DNA of 64,000 bases, taken from Spirosoma rhododendri. Its GTDB lineage: Bacteria > Bacteroidota > Bacteroidia > Cytophagales > Spirosomataceae. Under the pieces are notes generated by a model, which was not told the DNA's origin, searched no databases, and saw only the letters and a list, made by a program, of their open reading frames with translations. The stretch covers positions 1,936,501 to 2,000,500 of the forward strand of contig NZ_CP051677.1 of assembly GCF_012849055.1 (NCBI RefSeq). The letters are read 5' to 3'. Positions 29,251 to 37,655 of the stretch are shown piece by piece; the stretch's first letter is position 1; every line of letters starts with the position of its first letter. Both the position numbers and the translations under genes were made by a program.

Positions 29251-30300
29251 CTAGGATGCTGCAACTTTAGCACCAATTTTCTGCTGCCAGCGCCAGGCAT
29301 CGCGCAGAGCCTCGGCCAGCGAGTGGGTTGTGTGCCAGTTCAGTACACGATTCGACTTCGATACGTCGGCATAAACCTGCTCGACGTCGCCGGGTCGGCG
29401 CGGGCCGATGCTGTAGTTGACCGATACGCCGGTCGCTTCCTCAAATGTTTTGATGACGTTCAGGACGGTTTCGCCCCGCCCGGTGCCGATGTTGATAATG
29501 TCATAACTGGCGTCGGCGTTGGTTTCGCTGAGTTTGCGCAGTGCCTGCACGTGAGCCTCGGCTAGGTCAACGACGTGGATATAATCGCGGACACAGGTAC
29601 CGTCGGGCGTGTTATAGTCATCGCCATAAACGGTCAGGCTGGCGCGCATACCGGCGGCTGTCTGCGTAATGAACGGAACCAGATTGGCGGGTACGCCCAG
29701 CGGTAATTCGCCAATTTCGGCCGAGGGATGTGCCCCAATCGGGTTGAAGTACCGCAGAGCCAGTGCCTTGATCGGCAGATTGGCCCGAACGGCATCCCGG
29801 ATCATATCTTCCCCGATCGCTTTGGTGTTGCCGTAGGGCGACTGTGCCGGTAGCCGGGGCGTTTCTTCCGTAACGGGCAGGTGTTCGGGCTGCCCGTAGA
29901 CCGTACACGACGACGAAAATACCAGGTTGTGTACCTTGTATTCATTCATCAGATCGAGCAGTAGCAGCAGCGAACCGAGGTTGTTCTGATAATAGTCCAG
30001 CGGTTTGGCCACCGATTCACCAACGGCTTTGTAGGCCGCGAAATGAATGACGCCGGTGAGGGCTTCCCGCTCGAAAATGGCCTGCATGGCCGCCCGATCG
30101 TTGCAGTTGGCCTGGTAGAAAGGAACGTCGCGGCCCAGAATAGCGCGAAGCCCGTTCAGTACCGAAGCTAACGAGTTAGAGAGATCATCAACAATAACTG
30201 GTTCAAAACCAGCTTCAACTAGTGCAACGACGGTATGCGAGCCAATAAAGCCTGCGCCACCCGTTACCAAAATCTTCGGAGAATGTGTTGCGGAAGTCAA
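29251..30300 (-). CDS. galE: UDP-glucose 4-epimerase
   Basis: A 349-residue SDR epimerase: ILVTGGAGFIGSHTVVALVE, VIHFAAYKAVGESV, SSSCTVYGQPEHLPV, YGNTKAIGEDM (catalytic Tyr-Lys) and YFNPIGAHPSAEIGE. The start appears to be TTG at 30300, as no ATG lies upstream in frame close by. It supplies UDP-galactose for surface polysaccharide and opens the sugar-nucleotide operon. A TACTTTTG box lies 55 nt upstream. Confidence 0.95.
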   Translation of the reverse strand: MTSATHSPKILVTGGAGFIGSHTVVALVEAGFEPVIVDDLSNSLASVLNGLRAILGRDVPFYQANCNDRAAMQAIFEREALTGVIHFAAYKAVGESVAKPLDYYQNNLGSLLLLLDLMNEYKVHNLVFSSSCTVYGQPEHLPVTEETPRLPAQSPYGNTKAIGEDMIRDAVRANLPIKALALRYFNPIGAHPSAEIGELPLGVPANLVPFITQTAAGMRASLTVYGDDYNTPDGTCVRDYIHVVDLAEAHVQALRKLSETNADASYDIINIGTGRGETVLNVIKTFEEATGVSVNYSIGPRRPGDVEQVYADVSKSNRVLNWHTTHSLAEALRDAWRWQQKIGAKVAAS

Positions 30301-30354
30301 GCGTTGAGGTTGATTTTTAGTGTTATTTCGGGAAAACAGGACCGTTTAACCCGA

Positions 30355-30362
30355 CAAAAGTA
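30355..30362 (-). promoter_or_regulatory. Bacteroidota -7 box (TACTTTTG) for galE-rfbB-rfbA
   Basis: A perfect TAnnTTTG box on the minus strand with TTTTCG about 18 nt upstream as a weak -33 element. It lies in the 128-nt divergent gap between galE and the SirB1-like gene. Confidence 0.5.
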
Positions 30363-30428
30363 GTATATTCAGCAGGTTTACGAAAAGAGTTTTTACCGGC
30401 CATCGGTAAGACGCGACAACGAAAGGTG

Positions 30429-31304
30429 ATGAACGACAACGAATTGAAAGCCCTTATTTCCCTGCTCGACGATGAAGATCAGGAGGTCGTTGAGCATGTA
30501 GAAAAGCAGATTCGGCAGATCGGCGGCTCCATGATTCCGCTGTTGGAAACCGAGTGGGAAGGTAGCTTTAACCCGGCCCTGCAAAAGCGCATTGAAGAAC
30601 TGATTCACAACCTGCAATACGAATCGGTACTCGACCGGATGCGCGACTGGAAAAATGGGGGCGGCATGGATTTGCTCGAAGGGCTCTGGATTGTGGCGAC
30701 CTACCAGTACCCCGACCTGTCGCTCGACAAGCTAAGGCAGGACATCGAGCAGCTTTTTTACGATGTCTGGGTCGATTTTAAAGACGACATGCATCCCGAC
30801 GAGCGGGTGCGGGCACTGAACCACGCGTTTTTTACGAAGCTCAAATTTGCCCCCAACACCAAGCATTTTCATTCGCCAGCCAACTCCATGATTAATCAGG
30901 TGATGGAGTCGCGCCGGGGTAATCCGATCACGCTCTGTATTTTGTACATGTTGATTGCCAACCGGTTGAAACTGCCCATCTACGGGGTTAACCTGCCCAA
31001 CCTGTTTGTGCTGACCTACAAGGATAATAACGTGGTTCAGTTTTACATCAACGTCTTTAACCGGGGGCTGATTTTTTCCCGCAAAGACATCGATCAGTAT
31101 ATCGACCAACTGAATCTGAAACAGCTTAGCACGTTTTATCAACCCTGTACCAACGCCGATATTGTTCGGCGGGTATTGCGGAATCTGGTGCTGGCCTTTG
31201 AAAAGACTGGTGATGTCGAGCGAGTAAGTGAGGTTGAGCGTATCTTGGAGATGGTGCAGGACGAGGGTGATGGCCTGCCGCTATCAGACTACACGCAGCG
31301 GTAA
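30429..31304 (+). CDS. SirB1-like transglutaminase-fold protein
   Basis: A 291-residue protein with an acidic N-terminal helical (HEAT-like) part and the SirB1/Transglut_core2 domain: LNHAFFTKLKFAPNTKHFHS, NSMINQVMESRRGNPITLCI, LPIYGVNLPNLFVLTY. The usual catalytic Cys is represented by PITLCILY. ATG at 30429 is favoured over GTG at 30426. Function unknown in this family; homologues occur throughout Bacteroidota. A large repeat block follows. Confidence 0.85.
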   Translation: MNDNELKALISLLDDEDQEVVEHVEKQIRQIGGSMIPLLETEWEGSFNPALQKRIEELIHNLQYESVLDRMRDWKNGGGMDLLEGLWIVATYQYPDLSLDKLRQDIEQLFYDVWVDFKDDMHPDERVRALNHAFFTKLKFAPNTKHFHSPANSMINQVMESRRGNPITLCILYMLIANRLKLPIYGVNLPNLFVLTYKDNNVVQFYINVFNRGLIFSRKDIDQYIDQLNLKQLSTFYQPCTNADIVRRVLRNLVLAFEKTGDVERVSEVERILEMVQDEGDGLPLSDYTQR

Positions 31305-31327
31305 TGAAGAGTAAGAATCAATTTGGG

Positions 31328-31641
31328 AACCCCTAAATCCCCTGAGAGGTTGTTTGGGGAATTGTTTTTGTCATCCCGACGCCAGGAGGGATCCGCTCCG
31401 GCGGCCCGGTTCGCTGGGAGCAAGAAAAATTGCCTACTACCAAAGATCCCTCCTGACGTCGGGATGACAAAAACGGCCATTTTGACGCGGGTAATGCTTC
31501 CCCAAACAACCTCTGAAGGGGACTTTGCCAATCAGTGAGCAAAGTCCCCTTCAGGGGATTTAGGGGTTTGGGGAATCTTTTCTGTCATCCCTCCTGTCGT
31601 TGAGATGACAGAAAAGATTCCCCAAACAACCTCTCACGAGG
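31328..31641. repeat. Composite palindromic repeat block between convergent genes
   Basis: The 384-nt space between the SirB1-like and PPTase stops contains no gene but at least three nested repeats: (a) four copies of a CCCCAAACAACCTCT-like motif in both orientations (31343-31361, 31499-31515, 31566-31575, 31618-31634); (b) a 29-bp inverted pair centred on TCATCCCGACGYCAGGAGG (31365-31393 and 31445-31473, one mismatch); (c) a 15-bp hairpin ATCTTTTCTGTCATC / GATGACAGAAAAGAT (31576-31618). It folds on both strands and is likely also a transcription stop. Confidence 0.85.
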
Positions 31642-31688
31642 ACGAAGTAAGACTAACCTTCCGAAGATTCAGCCACAAATAGTCGACC

Positions 31689-32336
31689 TCAGTACGCTAC
31701 GGCCAGCAGCCCTGGACCAATCGGGAAGCAGCAGATGGTAAGCGTTTCTGTATGGGCGGGCAGGCGCACATGACCGATAAGCTGCGTAGCACCGTCGTCG
31801 AACGGGTCGATCAGCAGGTGCTCGCGGAATGTGAGCTGCCGTTTACCGTAGAGTTTATACAGACTTTCCTTGGCGCACCAATACACTGCCAATCGGGCGG
31901 GTATTCCGGCCGCGTGGGCAATCTCGTCGGCTGAGAGCGTACGCGGCACGACGCGCTGAAACTGATCCCGAATCGGTTCAATATCGATGCCGACCGGCCG
32001 GGACTGATGCACGACAGCCGCAGCCCAGCCGGTTGTGTGCGACAGTGAAATCGACCAGGGCAGGTTGCGCAGGTGCGGTTTGCCGTATTCGTCCTTGTAC
32101 AAGCCCGCATATACGCCCCCCAACTGTTCGACCAGCTGCCGCACGGCTACCCGGCAGGCCAGCCACTCGGTACGTTGCGCCGGGTGCCGGATCAGGGCTA
32201 GGTCATCCAGTTCAGGTTGCGTCAGGGGAAGCCCGGTTCGCAGCGTTGGCTCGTCGGCGAGGATAGGCAGTAGCAGGGCCTGGCAACCGGGTGAAATGGC
32301 GAGCAACTGAGCGGAGAGAAGGTGAGCAGCGGACAT
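31689..32336 (-). CDS. 4'-phosphopantetheinyl transferase superfamily protein
   Basis: A 215-residue Sfp-type enzyme that transfers phosphopantetheine from CoA to carrier proteins. Key motifs: GKPHL, SLSHT, VGIDIEP (metal-binding Asp/Glu near 118-120) and WCAKESLYKLYGKRQL. It is divergent from the WD40 gene with 44 nt between starts, so the two promoters must overlap. No PKS or NRPS genes are present in the window, so its carrier protein is unknown. Confidence 0.92.
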   Translation of the reverse strand: MSAAHLLSAQLLAISPGCQALLLPILADEPTLRTGLPLTQPELDDLALIRHPAQRTEWLACRVAVRQLVEQLGGVYAGLYKDEYGKPHLRNLPWSISLSHTTGWAAAVVHQSRPVGIDIEPIRDQFQRVVPRTLSADEIAHAAGIPARLAVYWCAKESLYKLYGKRQLTFREHLLIDPFDDGATQLIGHVRLPAHTETLTICCFPIGPGLLAVAY

Positions 32337-32380
32337 AGGGCGTGTTGGGCCGGCTGGCTTTTGTTTGCGACCTTTGCGAG

Positions 32381-33277
32381 GTGATAGTAACTAAAATCGA
32401 TACGTTCGGCGGGCACCGTGACTGCGTCTATGCACTTGCGCCCGGCACCGATCCCGGCACGTTTTTTTCGGCTGGGGGCGATGGGCAGGTCGTGCGCTGG
32501 CAACTGGGCAAACCCGATCAGGGCGAACTACTGGCAAAGGTACCTGCTTCGGTTTATTCCGTCACGTTGCAACCCGATACGTCTTTGCTCTGGATCGGTC
32601 AGAACTACGACGGCGTTCATCTGATTGACACACTGCGGAAAGAAGCGGTGGGTTCATTAAATATAACCACGTCAGCAATTTTCGCCCTTGATTTTTACAA
32701 AAACGACGCCTTTGTGGCGCTTGGTGATGGCGTCGTCGTCGTAATTGATACCGAAAATCGGGCTGTTCGACGGCATCTCAAAGCATCCGATCAGGCGGCT
32801 CGTTGCTTGGCAATCAATCCCGTCGAACGCGAACTGGCCGTTGGGTACAGCGACAACAGCGTCCGTATTTTTGATCTGACGACGTTGGATCTGAATCGGG
32901 TCATTCCGGCGCATACCAACTCTGTTTTTGCGCTGACCTACTCGCCCGATTACCGCTACCTGCTCACTGGTAGCCGCGACGCCCACCTGAAAGTATGGGA
33001 TGTTGAAAAGGGCTATGCACTGCATCAGGACATCGTCGCGCATTTGTTCACTATCAACCGCATCGCCTACTCCCCCGATGGTCGCCTGATCGCGACGGGG
33101 AGCATGGATAAGTCGGTCAAGCTGTGGGATGCCGAGACGTTCCGGCTCCTGAAAGTGGTCGACCGGGCGCGCCATGCCGGGCACGGAACGTCGGTCAACA
33201 GCGTGTGCTGGCTCGATAATCAGACGTTACTATCGGCCAGCGACGACCGGACGATTTCGGTCTGGAATGTGCAGTGA
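32381..33277 (+). CDS. WD40-repeat beta-propeller protein
   Basis: Translated from GTG at 32381 (MIVTKIDTFGGHRDCVYAL) it has about 298 residues and seven WD40-like blades, the last three well conserved (AHTNSVFALTYSPDYRYLLT, DAHLKVWDV, HLFTINRIAYSPDGRLIATG, DKSVKLWDAE, DRTISVWNVQ). A frame open to 32342 adds residues without repeat character. A GACCTTTG box 5 nt before the start with TTG 21 nt further up resembles a promoter giving a nearly leaderless mRNA. Probably a protein-interaction scaffold; partner unknown. Confidence 0.88.
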   Translation: MIVTKIDTFGGHRDCVYALAPGTDPGTFFSAGGDGQVVRWQLGKPDQGELLAKVPASVYSVTLQPDTSLLWIGQNYDGVHLIDTLRKEAVGSLNITTSAIFALDFYKNDAFVALGDGVVVVIDTENRAVRRHLKASDQAARCLAINPVERELAVGYSDNSVRIFDLTTLDLNRVIPAHTNSVFALTYSPDYRYLLTGSRDAHLKVWDVEKGYALHQDIVAHLFTINRIAYSPDGRLIATGSMDKSVKLWDAETFRLLKVVDRARHAGHGTSVNSVCWLDNQTLLSASDDRTISVWNVQ

Positions 33278-33397
33278 TTTACTCGCTTGCGACCGTATAG
33301 GTACATTTAAATCGTTGTGGTTTGATAAATCACTAGATTGGCTGTTATTTCACCCATTCCGTACTAAACGAGCTTTACCCAAACGTCCGGTCTCTGT

Positions 33398-34360
33398 ATG
33401 AAAATTACACCAATCGAAATTCGCCAGCACACTTTCGAGAAAGTAATGCGCGGCTATAAACCCGAAGATGTCGATGCCTTTTTAGTCTCGCTGTCGCAGG
33501 AGTGGGAGCGGGTTAGTATGGACGTCAAGATGCTGAAGATGCAGCTTGAACTGGCCGAGAAAGAGTTGGGTAAGCTGAAAGAGGTGGAGATGACACTGTT
33601 TCGTACGCTGAAAACGGCCGAAGATACCAGTCATCAGATCACCGACCAGGCCAACAAAGCGGCTGAACAGTACATGGGCGAGTCGAAACAGAAAGCGGAT
33701 GACCTGCTGGCCGACGCCCGCAAACGGTCGGCCCTAATGATTCAGGATGCCGAAAACCAGTCACGCTTTCTGAAAGATAATATCCTGAACGACCTGAAAT
33801 CGCTGGAGCATGATTTCAAGGCGCTGGAGAAATACAAGGAAAATCTGGGCGTTCAGATTCGCGATCTGGCCGGTAAAGCCATCGACAGCGTCGACCGGTT
33901 TGAAAAGAAATTTGCCCGGCAAAACCTGCTGGGTAAAATTGACGAAGTATCGACCCAGATTACCGACGAACTGAAACAGGCCGACAGTGTCGGTAAACCC
34001 GACTACGAAGCGCCGGCTCCTGTAGCTGCTGCCCCAGCACCCGAACCTGCCCCGCAGCAATCGACTCCGGCAACGGAGCTACCCCCGCTGATGGAGCGCG
34101 AAACGTTCGTGCCGGAAGCCATTCCCGCTACCGACATCCCGGCGACACCCGCTGCCCCAGCGCCCGAACCGGCTCCATTGGCGCAGGCCGACGACCACAC
34201 AACCCGGCAAATTCCGACCGACGTTGAAGTTGGTCAGGTACCCCAGTCGACCGTTGCTGAAGTAACCACACCCGAACCACAACCGACAGAACAAAGACCT
34301 GCTCCTGTAACGGAACCAGAACAACCGCGCCGGGGAGGCTCGTTTTTCGATCAGATTTAA
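33398..34360 (+). CDS. DivIVA-domain protein
   Basis: A 320-residue protein opening with the DivIVA crossover motif (MKITPIEIRQHTFEKVMRGY, then KPEDVDAFLVSLSQEWERV), a long coiled coil to about residue 195, and a Pro/Ala/Glu-rich disordered tail ending RRGGSFFDQI. DivIVA-type proteins recognise curved membrane and organise pole or division proteins. The tail has clear low-complexity composition with repeated PAPEPAP units. folB follows 23 nt later, so the two are likely cotranscribed. Confidence 0.92.
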   Translation: MKITPIEIRQHTFEKVMRGYKPEDVDAFLVSLSQEWERVSMDVKMLKMQLELAEKELGKLKEVEMTLFRTLKTAEDTSHQITDQANKAAEQYMGESKQKADDLLADARKRSALMIQDAENQSRFLKDNILNDLKSLEHDFKALEKYKENLGVQIRDLAGKAIDSVDRFEKKFARQNLLGKIDEVSTQITDELKQADSVGKPDYEAPAPVAAAPAPEPAPQQSTPATELPPLMERETFVPEAIPATDIPATPAAPAPEPAPLAQADDHTTRQIPTDVEVGQVPQSTVAEVTTPEPQPTEQRPAPVTEPEQPRRGGSFFDQI

Positions 34361-34383
34361 GCTGCCTGACAACGGCACCACGT

Positions 34384-34734
34384 ATGGGAACCATTGCGCT
34401 CGAAGGGCTGGAGTTTTTTTCGTACCACGGGTACTACGACGAGGAGCAGAAAATTGGCAATAAATATTCGGTGGACATTGTTGTGACGGCCGATTTTGCC
34501 GAAGCTGCCCAGCGCGACCGGCTCAGCGCAACCGTCAACTACGAGCATCTGTACCAGATCACGAAAGACGTAATGCAACAGCCCGCCCGACTGCTTGAGC
34601 ATGTAGCCCACAGCATCATCCAGGGTATTCGGCAGCAGTACCCCGGCCTGGCATCGGTCGAGGTCAGCGTCTCGAAATTCAACCCGCCGATTGGGGGCGT
34701 TTGTCACCGCGCCCGGATCACGCTTAACGGCTAA
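34384..34734 (+). CDS. folB: Dihydroneopterin aldolase
   Basis: A 116-residue folate-synthesis enzyme with the signature MGTIALEGLEFFSYHGYYDE, catalytic Glu in HGYYDEEQKIGN, VNYEHLYQITKDVM, LLEHVAHSI and NPPIGGVCHRARI (Lys replaced by the family variant). Converts 7,8-dihydroneopterin to 6-hydroxymethyl-dihydropterin. It lies after the DivIVA gene and ends at a perfect bidirectional terminator. Confidence 0.95.
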   Translation: MGTIALEGLEFFSYHGYYDEEQKIGNKYSVDIVVTADFAEAAQRDRLSATVNYEHLYQITKDVMQQPARLLEHVAHSIIQGIRQQYPGLASVEVSVSKFNPPIGGVCHRARITLNG

Positions 34735-34738
34735 ACAT

Positions 34739-34792
34739 AGTTACAAACTCAAAAAGGCGAACCGTTCGGTTCGCCTTTTTGAGTTTGTAACT
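34739..34792. terminator. Perfect bidirectional terminator
   Basis: Arms 34739-34763 and 34768-34792 are perfect 25-bp complements with a 4-nt loop, with A5/T5 blocks inside the stem on both strands. It ends folB and ytxJ, which converge here. Confidence 0.95.
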
Positions 34793-34798
34793 ACTGAA

Positions 34799-35128
34799 CT
34801 ATACCGCCTGCTGTAAACCAGAAAACGAAATAGCCATGTGCGATGCGTCGTAGATGCACTCGCCGTTGCGGATTAGCAGTATCTGGGGGGATTCGTGCTC
34901 AATCCCGAACTCCTGCTCAATCTGCTTCGAAATTGGGCGGTTAGCCAGCAGATCCAGATAGTAAGGCTTAACGCCCAGCTGGTCGCTCCAGTTGCGTTCC
35001 ATACGGCTCAGTGCCATCGCGCTGATCGAACAGGTCGTGCTGTGCTTAAAAATCAGCACAGGCTGTTTGGCCGATTCTTCCTTTATATCGTTGAGTTGCG
35101 CGTCACTCGTTAGCTTGTTCCAGTTCAT
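34799..35128 (-). CDS. ytxJ: Bacillithiol-system redox protein YtxJ
   Basis: A 109-residue thioredoxin-fold protein from the ATG at 35128 (MNWNKLTSDAQLNDIKEESA). Motifs: PVLIFKHSTTCSISAMALSR with a single active-site Cys (CSIS), YYLDLLANRPIS, and the cis-Pro region ESPQILLI. YtxJ proteins are monothiol bacilliredoxin-like enzymes that remove bacillithiol from proteins. The frame is open to 35305 but that is not family sequence. It points to a bacillithiol-using organism. Confidence 0.92.
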   Translation of the reverse strand: MNWNKLTSDAQLNDIKEESAKQPVLIFKHSTTCSISAMALSRMERNWSDQLGVKPYYLDLLANRPISKQIEQEFGIEHESPQILLIRNGECIYDASHMAISFSGLQQAV

Positions 35129-35287
35129 TGTAGCAACATAGGTACTTAAGTACTGTTGACGTAAAATCAATTCTGACCTTGAAAAGTTCGTGTGTGCTGC
35201 GGGTTCGGCCACGCCGTTTGACGGTAGCCTGCTTCCGCGTCTGTTTAAGCGCACATGCGTAGTTTTGCAGTTGTTAACGACGAATAC

Positions 35288-36550
35288 ATGGGTCTGGTTG
35301 CACAACTATATTCAACGGGAATTCGACTGTACCCGGCCGTGCTGCGGCTGGCTGCTCCGTTTCACGCCAAAGCCCGTCGGTGGCTGGCGGGGCAGCATAA
35401 CCTGCTCGATACCATAGCCGACAAACTGGGCAGCGATGCCGATACTCGCCCGATTGTCTGGTTTCATGCGGCATCGCTGGGTGAGTTCGAGCAGGGGCGT
35501 CCCGTCATGGAAGCGTTTCGGGCGGCTTACCCGCAGCACCGCATCCTGCTGACGTTTTTTTCACCATCGGGCTACGACGTGCGCAAGGACTACGACGGTG
35601 CCGACTACGTGTTTTACCTGCCGATCGATACTCCCGCCAACGCGCGTCGGTTTGTTCAACTGGTGAAGCCGGAGCTGGTGTTTTTTATCAAATACGAGTT
35701 CTGGGCCAACTACCTGCGCGAACTGCACCGGGCAAACGTTCCGGTCGTGTCGTTCTCCGCCATCTTCCGTTCCGACCAACTGTTTTTCAAGCCGTACGGC
35801 GAATTTTACCGGCAGATGCTTCGGCAATTCAATCACTTACTGGTTCAGAATCAGGAGTCAGTCGATTTACTGCGGAGCATCGGTATCACGAATGTAACGC
35901 TGGCTGGAGACACGCGTTTCGACCGGGTGGCGCAGACCGTTGCAACGATACGGGATATCCCGATTGCCAATGCGTTCAAGGCCGGGCAGCCGCTGCTGGT
36001 GGTGGGCAGTGCGTGGCCGCTGGATATGGACGTGCTGATTCCGTTTATCAACCAGTTCGACAAACCGCTGAAAGTCATCGTAGCTCCCCACGAAATCGAC
36101 GGTAACACAATTGCCGACTGGCAAAAACGGCTGACCCGCCCGTCTGTACGGTTTTCGCAGACAAACGAGATTGACGTGTTACGGGCCGACATCCTGTTTA
36201 TCGACAACGTCGGGATGCTGTCGTCGCTGTATCAGTACGGTGAGTTTGCGTTCATTGGTGGGGCGTTCCGCGAGGGGTTGCACAACATCCTGGAAGCGGC
36301 CACTTTCGGCATGCCCATTTTCTTTGGTCCCGTTTACGACAAGTTTCAGGAAGCCGTCGACCTCGTTCAGGAAGGCGGTGCCTTCCCGGTCAGTACTACC
36401 GAAGAACTACAAACGACTTTCGCGCAACAGTATAACAATCGCCAAAAAGCCGCCCAAATCACCCGCTTGTACGTGCAGCGGAACATCGGCGCAACCGCGC
36501 GGGTTATGGACGTAGCAGCGAAAATAAAGAGCGAAAGAGCGAACGAATGA
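35288..36550 (+). CDS. waaA: 3-deoxy-D-manno-octulosonic acid (Kdo) transferase
   Basis: A 420-residue GT-B glycosyltransferase (MGLVAQLYSTGIRLYPAVLR). It has the N-terminal membrane-associated helix, the catalytic Glu motif HAASLGEFEQGRPV, TFFSPSGYDVRK, KYEFWANYLRELH, VLAGDTRFDR-like TLAGDTRFDRV, and FIGGAFREGLHNILEAATFG. It adds Kdo to lipid A precursors. The last residues (KIKSERANE) are encoded within an octamer hairpin that overlaps the stop codon. Confidence 0.95.
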   Translation: MGLVAQLYSTGIRLYPAVLRLAAPFHAKARRWLAGQHNLLDTIADKLGSDADTRPIVWFHAASLGEFEQGRPVMEAFRAAYPQHRILLTFFSPSGYDVRKDYDGADYVFYLPIDTPANARRFVQLVKPELVFFIKYEFWANYLRELHRANVPVVSFSAIFRSDQLFFKPYGEFYRQMLRQFNHLLVQNQESVDLLRSIGITNVTLAGDTRFDRVAQTVATIRDIPIANAFKAGQPLLVVGSAWPLDMDVLIPFINQFDKPLKVIVAPHEIDGNTIADWQKRLTRPSVRFSQTNEIDVLRADILFIDNVGMLSSLYQYGEFAFIGGAFREGLHNILEAATFGMPIFFGPVYDKFQEAVDLVQEGGAFPVSTTEELQTTFAQQYNNRQKAAQITRLYVQRNIGATARVMDVAAKIKSERANE

Positions 36551-36640
36551 AAGAGCGAAATGTCGGCTCAAGCATTCTGGACGGCTTTCACTTATTCGCT
36601 CTTTCAATTCCATTGCGGCACTCCTTCATTCTTTCACTCG
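36527..36640 (+). repeat. Octamer-repeat region, copy 3 (AAAGAGCG units, degenerate)
   Basis: AAAGAGCG octamers at 36527-36560 oppose TCGCTCTTTC-type units at 36595-36605 and TTCTTTCACTCG at 36629-36640. Pairing is weaker than in the other copies. It covers the waaA stop codon and runs to 2 nt before the rsgA start. Confidence 0.7.
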
Positions 36641-36641
36641 T

Positions 36642-37570
36642 TTGTCAAACACCGGTTTAATTCTCCGCTCAACAGGTTCCTGGTACGACGTTCGCAACGC
36701 CGACGGTCATATCTATCAGGGGCGGCTGAAGGGTAAATTCAAGATCAAGGGGCTCAAAGTAACTAACCCGATTGCGGTGGGCGACCGGGTGACGTATGAG
36801 GTTGAAGATGAGGTCGAAAATACGGTCATCATCACCGATATTCTCCCCCGCGACAACTATATCGTCCGGCAGTCGGTACACAAAACGGCGCACGGCCACA
36901 TGCTGGCGACCAACCTCGATCAGGCTGTCTTACTGGCTACGCTGACGCTCCCCCGCACCTCGCTCGGCTTCATCGACCGCTTTCTGGTATCGGCCGAGTC
37001 GTTCCGCATTCCAACGGCAATCGTGTTCAACAAAACAGACGTGCTGAACGAAGAAGGACTGGCCTACCAGCAGGAAATCATGGACATGTACGAGCAGATC
37101 GGCTACACCTGTCTGGCGACGTCGGCTATCGAAGGCGAGGGTGTCGACGCGTTCCGGAATTTGCTCGACCATAAAGTAACGTTGCTATCGGGGCATTCGG
37201 GGTGGGGAAATCGTCGCTCGTCAACGCCATTTCGCCGGATCTGAACCTTCGTACTAACGAGATTTCGACCTTCGCCAACAAGGGTGTTCACACGACGACC
37301 TTCGCCGAAATGTTTGAACTCGCTCCTGACACCTACATCATCGACACGCCGGGCATTAAAGAGCTTGGGTTGATCGACACGTCGAAGGAAGAAATCGGGC
37401 ACTATTTTCCCGAAATGCGCGAGCGGCTGAATCAATGCCGCTTTCACAACTGCCTGCACATCAATGAGCCGGGTTGCGCCGTGAAAGATGCAGTGGGGGA
37501 GGGCGAAATCGCCGAAAGCCGCTACATGAGCTACCTCAGCATGATGGAAGGGGGCGACAACCGCCGGTAA
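36642..37570 (+). CDS. rsgA: Ribosome small subunit GTPase RsgA (frameshifted)
   Basis: The protein has the N-terminal OB domain (GLILRSTGSWYDVRN, RLKGKFKIKGLKVTNPIAVG), the circularly permuted GTPase motifs (FNKTDVLN, LATSAIEGEGVD, GHSGVGKSSLVNAISPDLN, DTPGIKELGL) and a Zn-binding end (CRFHNCLHINEPGC). RsgA matures the 30S subunit. The start seems to be TTG at 36642. The frame is cut in the P-loop at 37199-37202 (four Gs); a fifth G gives the perfect GHSGVGKSS. As RsgA is highly conserved, a sequence error is the likeliest cause. Confidence 0.92.
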
Positions 37571-37577
37571 TGGCTTC

Positions 37578-37646
37578 TGGACAGGATTACGGGATTGACA
37601 GGATTTCGTCTTGCACTGTATCCTGTCAATCCCGTAATCCTGTCCA
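37578..37646. repeat. Perfect 27-bp inverted repeat
   Basis: Arms 37578-37604 and 37620-37646 match 27 of 27 with a 15-nt loop. The unit contains ACAGGATTACGGGATTGACA. It lies between the convergent rsgA and cystathionine beta-synthase genes and probably works as a terminator as well as a repeat. Confidence 0.92.
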
Positions 37647-37655
37647 AACTCCTTT

